Assembly (NCBI GenBank): GCA_030150335.1
Contig: JASLGC010000079.1
Coordinates: 1 to 11,158 of the forward strand
Origin: Flavobacterium sp.
Lineage (GTDB): Bacteria > Bacteroidota > Bacteroidia > Flavobacteriales > Flavobacteriaceae
Direction: 5' to 3'
Length of the DNA stretch: 11,158 nt
This document shows, piece after piece, positions 5,258 to 11,158 of this stretch. A model generated the notes under the pieces. It was not told where the DNA came from. It saw only the letters and a program-made list of their open reading frames with translations, and made no database searches. A program made the translations under genes and the position numbers. Positions within the stretch are counted from its first letter, which is position 1. Each line of letters starts with the position of its first letter.

Positions 5258-7749
5258 TGTTACAAAACATACTGAAATCAGCATTTATAGTCTTAGGGTT
5301 AATCCTAATGAGCTTTAATGCATACAGCCAAAATAATACTATTTTAGGACGAGTAACCGCACCTAATGGAAAACCATTGCACAACGCGAAAGTCTTTATT
5401 AAAAATACAGATAAACAAACTACGACAAATAATGATGGTCTTTTTAAAATAAACGCATCTGCGAAAGACGTTATTTTAATTCAAGAAGATAATCACTTAG
5501 TCAAGAAAATAGAGTACAATCCAAATAACTCTCCTAATGGACAGTGGGATATTATCCTTAAGCCATTAGAGAAGGCTGATATTTTCTATGAAAACCCACA
5601 AGATGAATATGCTCTTTTTATTATAGCTTTAGCAAGTAAAAACGTTAATAAAAACACCGTAGAAAAGTATTCGTATGATTATTATTCAAAAGGAAACTTA
5701 CAATTAGCGACTTCAAGACAGTCTTTTTTAGGGCAAAAGCGAAAAGACTTAGACCCATCTTTAGACATTGACCCATCAGGAAACTTTGTGTATTTAGGAG
5801 AGTTATCTTCCAAAGTCACAACATTAAACGAAAATCACAATAGTGAAAAAGTAATCGGTCTTAAAGAAGTTGGTATCTCAAAAGACTTATTTTTCCTAAC
5901 AGCGACTGATAGTGAGATAAACTTAGCAAACAAAGTTCCTTCAAGACAAATTAGTCTTGTTTCTCCTCTACTGCCTTACGCTAAAAGTTACTACTACTTC
6001 AAATTATTGAGCGTTGACCAAGATTCAAAAGGCAACACACTATATCAAATCGAGTTTACCCCAAAAAGAGATAGAGAACCTATCATGAAGGGAACAATGA
6101 CCATTACGAGTGATCAATGGCAAGTTACCCATCTGTATGCTGCAATGGAAGGGGAGAATATTGGTTTGAAACATATTCAGCAACTTGTTTTAATCCAAAA
6201 CTTCCAAGAAGATGAAAAGCTTAATAAATTTGTAAAAAGTTCACAAAGCATTTATTTAAAAGGGAAATTCTTGGTATTTAACTTCGCTGGTCAATTTGAT
6301 GCTACATTCAAAAATTACAACAAAGAAAAAGAGTTAGAAAAAGGAGATTTCTCAAATGAACTTATTCAATATTCTAATAACTTTTTGAATAGAACTGACG
6401 AATACTGGGATGGAATAAGGCCTTTTCACTTGAAACAAAAGGAGATTGAAACATTCAACTCACAAACTATTTTTGCACAAGAAAGTACAAAAGCCACGTT
6501 AGATTCTATTGACAAGAGAACGAACAACTTTACGCTATTCAAATTAGTAAAGGGGTATCAATATATTAATTCGTACAAAAGTACTTCATATACCTATAGA
6601 GGTTTACTGTCGACTTTTGCTTTCAACGCAGTCCAAGGGTTTAATGTTACAACAGGTCTTGATTATGTTAAAGATCATGGCAACTTTCAGCAAACTCAAA
6701 TGGGGACAATTGTAAATTATGGGGTGTCTGAAAATAAATATAGGGTGTCTGGATATGCATCACATATATTCAATCAGGAAAATTACAACACTGTAACTTT
6801 ATCTGGAGGTAGTTCTATTTTGCAATTTAACCAAGATGATCCTATCAAAACTCCAATCAACTCCTTTGCGAGTGCTTGGTTTGGGAAAAACTATGCGAAG
6901 TATTTCCAAAAGAGTTTTATCAAATTAAACTATGAACAATATGCTTTTAATGGATTGAAGCTAACCACAAGCTTAGAATATTCATCAAGAAAAGCTTTGA
7001 GTAATCATATCAACACTCCTCCATTTGTTCCACATTTGACCTTTACATCTAATAATCCATTGAATCCAGATGACTATGACAATCACCCTTTTGAAGACAA
7101 TAAAATATTCAAACTAAACATTGGTTTAAACTTAGTCTTTGATCAAAAGATAATTAGCTATCCAAATAGAAAACAATATATTCCAACTTCTAAGTATCCA
7201 ATTTTATTTTTAAACTTAGAAAAAGCCTTAAACTCTACAACGAGTGATTACAATTATACCTATGTATCTCTTTCAACAAAATACAATGACAACATCGGTA
7301 ATGTAGGTAACTTATATATAGGATTAAGTGCAGGTAAGTACTTAGAGCAAAACAATATTGCGTTTACAGATTACAAGCATTTTAATGGTAATAGCACATT
7401 TGTTGGCTCATCAGCTGTTTACAACAAGCATTTTAACTTACTACCTTACTACGAGTATAGTACAAATAAATCGTATGTAGAATTACACTTAGAACACGAT
7501 TTTAGAGGTTTTATAATCAATAAAATACCTTTATTAAACAGAACCAGATACTCTTTGGTTACAGGCTACCACATGCTACATGTACCGGATAAAAATGTAT
7601 ATGGTGAATTTAGCATTGGTTTAAACAACGTGGGGATTGGTAAATTCAGACCTTTTAGGATAGACTACTTCAGAGCTGTGTCTTCTGATGCACCAAATAA
7701 ATATGGAATAGTATTCGGTATCAAAATACTTGATTTACTTCAGAAATAA
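5257..7749 (+). CDS. DUF5686 / carboxypeptidase-regulatory-like domain outer-membrane protein
   Basis: This 830-residue exported protein starts with a signal peptide (residues 1-24, cut near NAYS-Q). A carboxypeptidase-regulatory-like beta-sandwich follows (about 28-105; ILGRVTAPNGKPLHNAKVFI, then TTTNNDGLFKINA), as is often found at the front of Bacteroidota outer-membrane proteins. The rest (about 115-830) fits the DUF5686 family: YSYDYYSKGNLQL, the YYYFKLL segment, an outer-membrane lipoprotein-like mid-section, and a C-terminal half rich in aromatic, alternating beta strands that looks like a membrane barrel (for example VTGYHMLHVPDKNVYGEFSI and FRPFRIDYFRAVSS). The biochemical role of the family is unknown to me. 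The ATG overlaps the aroQ stop by one base, so translation is probably coupled, and a strong terminator follows the stop. No frameshift or truncation is seen. Confidence 0.9.
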   Translation: MLQNILKSAFIVLGLILMSFNAYSQNNTILGRVTAPNGKPLHNAKVFIKNTDKQTTTNNDGLFKINASAKDVILIQEDNHLVKKIEYNPNNSPNGQWDIILKPLEKADIFYENPQDEYALFIIALASKNVNKNTVEKYSYDYYSKGNLQLATSRQSFLGQKRKDLDPSLDIDPSGNFVYLGELSSKVTTLNENHNSEKVIGLKEVGISKDLFFLTATDSEINLANKVPSRQISLVSPLLPYAKSYYYFKLLSVDQDSKGNTLYQIEFTPKRDREPIMKGTMTITSDQWQVTHLYAAMEGENIGLKHIQQLVLIQNFQEDEKLNKFVKSSQSIYLKGKFLVFNFAGQFDATFKNYNKEKELEKGDFSNELIQYSNNFLNRTDEYWDGIRPFHLKQKEIETFNSQTIFAQESTKATLDSIDKRTNNFTLFKLVKGYQYINSYKSTSYTYRGLLSTFAFNAVQGFNVTTGLDYVKDHGNFQQTQMGTIVNYGVSENKYRVSGYASHIFNQENYNTVTLSGGSSILQFNQDDPIKTPINSFASAWFGKNYAKYFQKSFIKLNYEQYAFNGLKLTTSLEYSSRKALSNHINTPPFVPHLTFTSNNPLNPDDYDNHPFEDNKIFKLNIGLNLVFDQKIISYPNRKQYIPTSKYPILFLNLEKALNSTTSDYNYTYVSLSTKYNDNIGNVGNLYIGLSAGKYLEQNNIAFTDYKHFNGNSTFVGSSAVYNKHFNLLPYYEYSTNKSYVELHLEHDFRGFIINKIPLLNRTRYSLVTGYHMLHVPDKNVYGEFSIGLNNVGIGKFRPFRIDYFRAVSSDAPNKYGIVFGIKILDLLQK

Positions 7750-7753
7750 CAAT

Positions 7754-7792
7754 AAAAAAAGCTACTTGAAATAATTCAAGTAGCTTTTTTTT
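7754..7792. terminator. Bidirectional terminator between the DUF5686 gene and murA
   Basis: A perfect 10-pair stem, GCTACTTGAA (7761-7770) with TTCAAGTAGC (7775-7784) and loop ATAA, is flanked by seven A residues on the left and eight T residues on the right. It can end both the rightward DUF5686 transcript and the leftward murA transcript, whose stop codons lie 4 and about 20 bases away. Confidence 0.92.
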
Positions 7793-7811
7793 ATGATTTT
7801 AATCGATCTGC

Positions 7812-9125
7812 TTAATCTTCTATTCTCTCAATATGAGCACCTAAAGCTTTCAATCTCTCATCAATTCTTTCATATCCTCTATCAATTTGTTCAATATTTT
7901 GAATCACACTTACTCCCTTAGCAGAAAGTGCTGCAATCAATAAAGAAATACCAGCACGAATATCAGGTGATGACATCTTAGTTGCTTTTAACTGAGATTT
8001 AAAGTCATGCCCTATAACCACAGCTCTATGCGGATCACATAGGATAATCTTAGCTCCCATATCAATCAATTTATCCACGAAGAACAAACGGCTTTCAAAC
8101 ATCTTTTGATGAATCAACACTTCTCCTCTTGCTTGAGTAGCTACTACAAGGATTACACTCAATAAATCAGGTGTTAACCCTGGCCATGGTGCATCAGCAA
8201 TAGTCAAGATAGAACCATCTATAAAACTTTGGATCTCATACCCATTTGTATGAGCAGGGATATAGATATCATCTCCTCTTTTCTCAAGTGTAATTCCCAA
8301 TCTTTTAAATGTGTTAGGAATAACACCTAAATGCTCCCATCCAACGTTTTTAATTGTGATTTCACTTTGAGTCATTGCTGCAAGACCAATCCAAGAACCT
8401 ACTTCAATCATATCAGGAAGCATTGCATGCTCACATCCAAAAAGTTCTTTTACACCTTCTATTTTTAATAAATTAGACCCTACTCCTTCTATTTTAGCCC
8501 CCATAGAGATCAACATCTTACAAAGTTGTTGAATATATGGTTCACAAGCCGCATTATAAATTGTAGTTGTGCCCTCTGCAAGAACAGAAGCCATCAAAAT
8601 ATTAGCAGTACCTGTTACAGATGCTTCATCAAGCAACATATCAGTACCAACTAACTTATCAGCTTCAACACCGTAGAAATACTCCTCTTTATTATATCTA
8701 AACTTAGCACCTAATTGAATAAATCCATCAAAGTGTGTATCTAATCTTCTTCTTCCAATTTTATCACCCCCTGGTTTAGGAATATACCCTTTACCAAAAC
8801 GAGCTAATAATGGCCCTACCATCATGATAGATCCTCTTAACTCTCTACCACCACTTTTAAAATCATCCGAAACTAAGTAATCTAACTTCAGATCATCAGC
8901 TTGAAAAGATTTCTTGTTCGGACCTAAGTCCTCTATTTTAACTCCTAAATTCCCTAATAATTCTATTAACTTATTAATGTCAACAATGTCTGGAATATTA
9001 GAAATAACTACCTTTTCAGGTGTAAGTAGTACAGCACATAAAATTTGCAAAGCCTCATTTTTAGCTCCTTGCGCATGCACCTCACCTTTTAATTGGAATC
9101 CTCCTTCTATTTTGAAAGTACTCAT
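7812..9125 (-). CDS. murA: UDP-N-acetylglucosamine 1-carboxyvinyltransferase MurA, with Asp in the catalytic loop
   Basis: MurA transfers enolpyruvate from phosphoenolpyruvate to UDP-GlcNAc, the first committed cytoplasmic step of peptidoglycan synthesis. The 437 residues form the usual two-lobed EPSP-synthase fold, slightly longer than E. coli MurA (419). Visible key residues are K22-N23 (GAKNEAL), the catalytic loop KPGGDKIGRRRLDTHF (about 117-132), D320 (GLTPDL) and R390 (DIRAGISLL). In most MurA proteins the loop reads PGGCxIG, with the cysteine (C115 in E. coli) that fosfomycin alkylates. Here it is D121, encoded by GAT at 8765-8763. A Cys-to-Asp change keeps activity and gives fosfomycin insensitivity in other bacteria, so this enzyme is predicted to be insensitive. 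The start overlaps the DUF4290 stop by one base. The gene is intact, and no second murA is visible in the window. Confidence 0.96.
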   Translation of the reverse strand: MSTFKIEGGFQLKGEVHAQGAKNEALQILCAVLLTPEKVVISNIPDIVDINKLIELLGNLGVKIEDLGPNKKSFQADDLKLDYLVSDDFKSGGRELRGSIMMVGPLLARFGKGYIPKPGGDKIGRRRLDTHFDGFIQLGAKFRYNKEEYFYGVEADKLVGTDMLLDEASVTGTANILMASVLAEGTTTIYNAACEPYIQQLCKMLISMGAKIEGVGSNLLKIEGVKELFGCEHAMLPDMIEVGSWIGLAAMTQSEITIKNVGWEHLGVIPNTFKRLGITLEKRGDDIYIPAHTNGYEIQSFIDGSILTIADAPWPGLTPDLLSVILVVATQARGEVLIHQKMFESRLFFVDKLIDMGAKIILCDPHRAVVIGHDFKSQLKATKMSSPDIRAGISLLIAALSAKGVSVIQNIEQIDRGYERIDERLKALGAHIERIED

Positions 9126-9847
9126 TATTTTTTACCTTTTGAGTGATAGTTATTATTTGTTTTAAACTTCTTGTTATTGTTGTTATTGCTGCCACTATTA
9201 CTACTCGCGCTTTTTTGATTAGTAGAATAATTAGCTTTATTAGATTGCTTTTTATTTACTTGAATCAAGTTAGCTGTAGTCGACAACTCTTCTTCTTTTT
9301 TAAATAAATTGATTTTCCCGTTAGACAGTTCACATAAATGTTCAAAAATAACTTCATCTTTCACTGTCTCTTTATTCCAACTCAAATAACTTTTCTTCAT
9401 ATGATTAGCAATAACCATAATCAAAGCATCTTTTAACTCTCCATCCTCCCACTCAATCGCTTTATTGATCATATAAGTAATATTATTACCGTAGAATCTG
9501 TATTTAGGGTGATTTTGAGGATAAGCTAACTTCTCAGGTTTACTAAAAATAGTCTCCTTAGTAGCAATTGGAAAAGGGCAATCAACGTCTAATTCGAATT
9601 TTGACATCATGAATAATTGATCCCACAATTTATGCTGAAAATCAGGCACATCTCTTAAATGAGGATTCATGCTCCCCATTACACTAATTACATAGCGCGC
9701 AGCTTTATTTCGCTCTTCTCTATCTTCAATCACACCAATATGATCAATCAAACTTTGCATATGACGACCATATTCTGGGATAATAAGAGGCTTTTTAGAA
9801 GTATTATAATCTAAATTATTTACTGCTTCACGAGAATTAAAATTCAT
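9125..9847 (-). CDS. DUF4290 domain-containing protein
   Basis: This 240-residue protein of unknown function is typical of Bacteroidota, where it is commonly found just upstream of murA. The conserved part (about 10-185) contains YNTSKKPLIIPEYGRHMQ, NPHLRDVPDFQHKLWDQLF, CPFPIATKE, NHPKYRFYG and a mostly helical end. No signal peptide or membrane helix is visible, so it is probably cytoplasmic. The last 40 residues are a low-complexity, basic tail rich in Asn, Ser and Lys (for example SNSGSNNNNNKKFKTNNN), likely disordered and of the kind that could bind nucleic acid or a membrane, though that is only inference. The stop codon overlaps the murA ATG by one base (TAATG), so the two are probably translated together, which suggests but does not prove a link to cell-wall synthesis. 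Confidence 0.88.
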   Translation of the reverse strand: MNFNSREAVNNLDYNTSKKPLIIPEYGRHMQSLIDHIGVIEDREERNKAARYVISVMGSMNPHLRDVPDFQHKLWDQLFMMSKFELDVDCPFPIATKETIFSKPEKLAYPQNHPKYRFYGNNITYMINKAIEWEDGELKDALIMVIANHMKKSYLSWNKETVKDEVIFEHLCELSNGKINLFKKEEELSTTANLIQVNKKQSNKANYSTNQKSASSNSGSNNNNNKKFKTNNNYHSKGKK

Positions 9848-9947
9848 AGGATACTATAATTATAAATGATACGAAATCAATTTAGCTAAATATACTAAAA
9901 AAGGAATTCGCAATAAAATAAATGTTCTAATTAAAATTAAAACGAAG

Positions 9948-10232
9948 TTATAAAGAAACTATACCTTCTATTGAGGATACAGCAATATATTTATCAATAA
10001 TCTCTTGAGCACTATTGACATTTAACTTTACAGATACGCTTGAGAACTTACCTGTACTTGAATTTTTGATTTGAATATCAGCTTTACAACCATCGAAAGC
10101 TTCTTCTACTAACGCAATTTTAGCTGCATCTCCTGGCACAATAAATTTGTATAAATACGGTCTTGGCCAGTTTGTATCGCTTTCTAATTGCTCTTTAAGT
10201 CTTTTATAAAAGTCTTGTGTTTTTTCGTCCAT
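9948..10232 (-). CDS. DUF493 family protein (YbeD-like)
   Basis: The chosen ATG at 10232 gives 94 residues, close to the usual DUF493 length. The sequence has the family layout of a small alpha-beta (ferredoxin-like) domain: DTNWPRPYLYKFIVPGD at about 21-37, then a central helix, STGKFSSVSVKLNVNSAQEI, and a final helix plus strand. E. coli YbeD is the relative of known structure; a ligand-binding regulatory role has been suggested for this fold but no function is established. An in-frame TTG at 10250 would add six residues but lies within a perfect promoter -7 element, so the ATG is preferred. The gene is 100 bases upstream of the DUF4290 gene on the same strand and may lead a three-gene group ending in murA. 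It is divergent from the P-loop gene. Confidence 0.88.
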   Translation of the reverse strand: MDEKTQDFYKRLKEQLESDTNWPRPYLYKFIVPGDAAKIALVEEAFDGCKADIQIKNSSTGKFSSVSVKLNVNSAQEIIDKYIAVSSIEGIVSL

Positions 10233-10247
10233 AATCTTTTTATTAGG

Positions 10248-10282
10248 CAAATATAATCATTTTTCGATGTAGTATTTTCAAA
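10248..10282 (-). promoter_or_regulatory. Putative DUF493 promoter
   Basis: On the reverse strand TATATTTG (10255-10248) matches TAnnTTTG exactly, 16 bases before the preferred ATG, giving a very short leader. TTTG at 10282-10279 could be the -33 element with a 23-base spacer, at the long end of what is accepted for flavobacteria. Confidence 0.5.
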
Positions 10283-10321
10283 AGATGTCGTTAAAACTCT
10301 TTCACAGGAAACATTTTATTG

Positions 10322-10329
10322 TACTTTTG
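10322..10329 (+). promoter_or_regulatory. Putative -7 element of the P-loop gene
   Basis: TACTTTTG matches TAnnTTTG exactly, 23 bases before the ATG at 10352. TTTC at 10300-10303 lies 18 bases upstream as an imperfect -33 element. It faces away from the DUF493 promoter in the same 119-base gap. Confidence 0.5.
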
Positions 10330-10351
10330 CACCTTTGATATTTACAGCAAA

Positions 10352-10885
10352 ATGAACACAAAATTAATCTTAATCATAGGTGGTCCAGGATCTGGTAAAA
10401 CGACGTTGATTAACGAACTTACAAAAAAGGGATATGTTTGCTATCCAGAAATATCTCGTGAAGTAACAAAACAAGCTCAACAAAAAGGAATTGACCAACT
10501 ATTTTTAACAGAGCCTTTACTGTTTAGTCAATTACTTTTAGAAGGGAGAATTAAGCAACATAAAGAAGCAGTATGCGAAAAAAGCAATATTGTATTTATG
10601 GATAGAGGAATACCTGATGTATTAGCATACATGCATTACAAGGGGGATAATTATCCAGAAAGCTTTGATATGGCTTGTAAAGAGCATGTATATCATCAGA
10701 TTTTCTTACTTCCACCTTGGGAAAATATTTACATCAGTGATAAACAACGCTATGAAAACTTTCAACAAGCAAGTGAAATTCACGAACACCTAATCAACAC
10801 ATATTCTAAATATGGTTATGACTTGATTGAAGTGCCTCGTGACACAGTTGAAAATAGAGTTGATTTTATATTAAGCAAAGTTTAA
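10352..10885 (+). CDS. P-loop NTPase, AAA_28-type (putative ATPase/kinase)
   Basis: This 177-residue cytoplasmic protein has a Walker A loop, GGPGSGKTT, at residues 10-18 and a Walker B-like segment, IVFMDRGIPDV, at about 80-90. A short core of this size, with DRG after the second strand and the later block LPPWENIYISDKQRYENF, fits the AAA_28 group, which resembles nucleoside and NadR-type kinases more than ring-forming AAA proteins. Substrate is unknown; phosphotransfer is plausible but inferred. The start at 10352 is chosen because the in-frame TTG at 10319 is immediately before the promoter-like element, whereas the ATG directly opens the first beta strand (MNTKLILIIGG). The gene is divergent from DUF493 and single, with its own terminator. 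Confidence 0.85.
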   Translation: MNTKLILIIGGPGSGKTTLINELTKKGYVCYPEISREVTKQAQQKGIDQLFLTEPLLFSQLLLEGRIKQHKEAVCEKSNIVFMDRGIPDVLAYMHYKGDNYPESFDMACKEHVYHQIFLLPPWENIYISDKQRYENFQQASEIHEHLINTYSKYGYDLIEVPRDTVENRVDFILSKV

Positions 10886-10905
10886 TAAAACATCATAATT
10901 ACACT

Positions 10906-10938
10906 AAAAGGGTTATAGTTTCACACTATAACCCTTTT
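10906..10938 (+). terminator. Terminator of the P-loop gene
   Basis: A perfect 14-pair stem, AAAAGGGTTATAGT (10906-10919) with ACTATAACCCTTTT (10925-10938) and a five-base TTCAC loop, lies 20 bases after the stop codon, and further T residues follow. It also isolates the helicase gene downstream. Confidence 0.85.
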
Positions 10939-10955
10939 ATTTACCATAAAATACT

Positions 10956-10963
10956 TATATTCG
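10956..10963 (+). promoter_or_regulatory. Weak -7-like element of the RecQ-family gene
   Basis: TATATTCG differs from TAnnTTTG at one base and is 29 bases before the ATG at 10992, a spacing shared with other elements in the window. No -33 element is clear. Confidence 0.25.
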
Positions 10964-10991
10964 TTACAAAACTTCTTGTAGTTAACAAATT

Positions 10992-11158
10992 ATGGTTACA
11001 CCTCTTGAAATACTCCAAAAGTATTGGCAACACGATAGCTTTCGTGAGCCCCAACAGCAGATTATTAACTCTGTCTTGGATTCTCATGATACTTTTGCCC
11101 TACTTCCCACTGGAGGAGGTAAAAGTATTTGCTTTCAAATTCCCGCTCTAATAATGCC
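10992..11158 (+). CDS. RecQ-family ATP-dependent DNA helicase, N-terminal fragment
   Basis: The first 55 codons are visible and the gene runs off the right edge. The fragment reads through a RecQ-type N-terminus: a short helix (ILQKYW), then FREPQQQII, which corresponds to the Q-motif region that recognises adenine, then the Walker A helicase motif I, LLPTGGGKSICFQIPAL (about residues 38-54). This spacing is typical of RecQ superfamily 2 helicases, which unwind DNA with 3'-5' polarity in recombination and repair. Whether it is the full-length RecQ with RQC and HRDC domains or a shorter RecQ-like helicase cannot be told from this piece; flavobacteria often carry both. The ATG at 10992 is the natural start, since the family N-terminus begins about there. 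Confidence 0.92.
   Translation, partial: MVTPLEILQKYWQHDSFREPQQQIINSVLDSHDTFALLPTGGGKSICFQIPALIM

Noticed and set aside
5160..5384. Reverse-strand open frame across the aroQ/DUF5686 junction
   Set aside because: It overlaps two clear genes in the opposite direction, including a signal peptide region, and shows no family motif.
7812..9125. EPSP synthase (aroA), considered because aroQ is nearby
   Set aside because: The KPGGDKIGRR loop, GAKNEAL motif and overall layout match MurA, not AroA, and the gene is in a separate, opposite-strand unit.
8914..9165. Forward-strand open frame opposite the murA start
   Set aside because: It is a shadow of murA and of the DUF4290 tail; it is Cys/Ser/Phe-rich as expected of antisense translation.
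1..11158. CRISPR array, insertion sequence, tRNA or rRNA
   Set aside because: No regularly spaced repeats, transposase motifs, terminal inverted repeats, cloverleaf or rRNA-like stretches were seen on either strand.

Overview
The window looks like core chromosome from a Bacteroidota species, most likely a member of the Flavobacteriaceae. The evidence is the AT-rich sequence, the typical Bacteroidota families (DUF5686 with a carboxypeptidase-regulatory-like domain, DUF4290), the scarcity of strong Shine-Dalgarno sites, and repeated matches to the Bacteroidota promoter element TAnnTTTG upstream of genes. The genus cannot be fixed from the sequence alone. I see no phage, transposon, CRISPR array, toxin-antitoxin pair, tRNA or rRNA gene.

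Layout. At the left edge is the start of a leftward secreted protein, probably an M23-type murein peptidase. Divergent from it runs a rightward cluster: a small coiled-coil protein, the cell-division protein ZapA, a probable 6S RNA (about 931-1092), and RNase Y, ending in a two-way terminator. Next come two leftward genes with separate signals: xerD (chromosome dimer resolution) and, upstream of it, a small outer-membrane beta-barrel protein with its own terminator. After about 400 bases of AT-rich intergenic DNA, aroQ (type II dehydroquinase) and a large DUF5686 outer-membrane protein run rightward, overlapping by one base. A two-way terminator separates them from a leftward group: DUF493 protein, DUF4290 protein and murA, the last two also overlapping by one base. 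Divergent from DUF493 is a P-loop ATPase/kinase-like gene with its own terminator. The right edge holds the first 55 codons of a RecQ-family helicase.

Themes. Several genes concern division and cell-wall construction (putative M23 peptidase, ZapA with its coiled-coil neighbour, XerD, MurA); others concern RNA control (6S RNA, RNase Y) and the outer membrane. The most noteworthy points are the 6S RNA candidate in the zapA-rny gap, in the same relation to zapA as ssrS has in enterobacteria, and a MurA whose catalytic-loop cysteine is replaced by aspartate (D121), a change known to confer intrinsic fosfomycin insensitivity in other MurA enzymes. I found no convincing undescribed multi-gene system.
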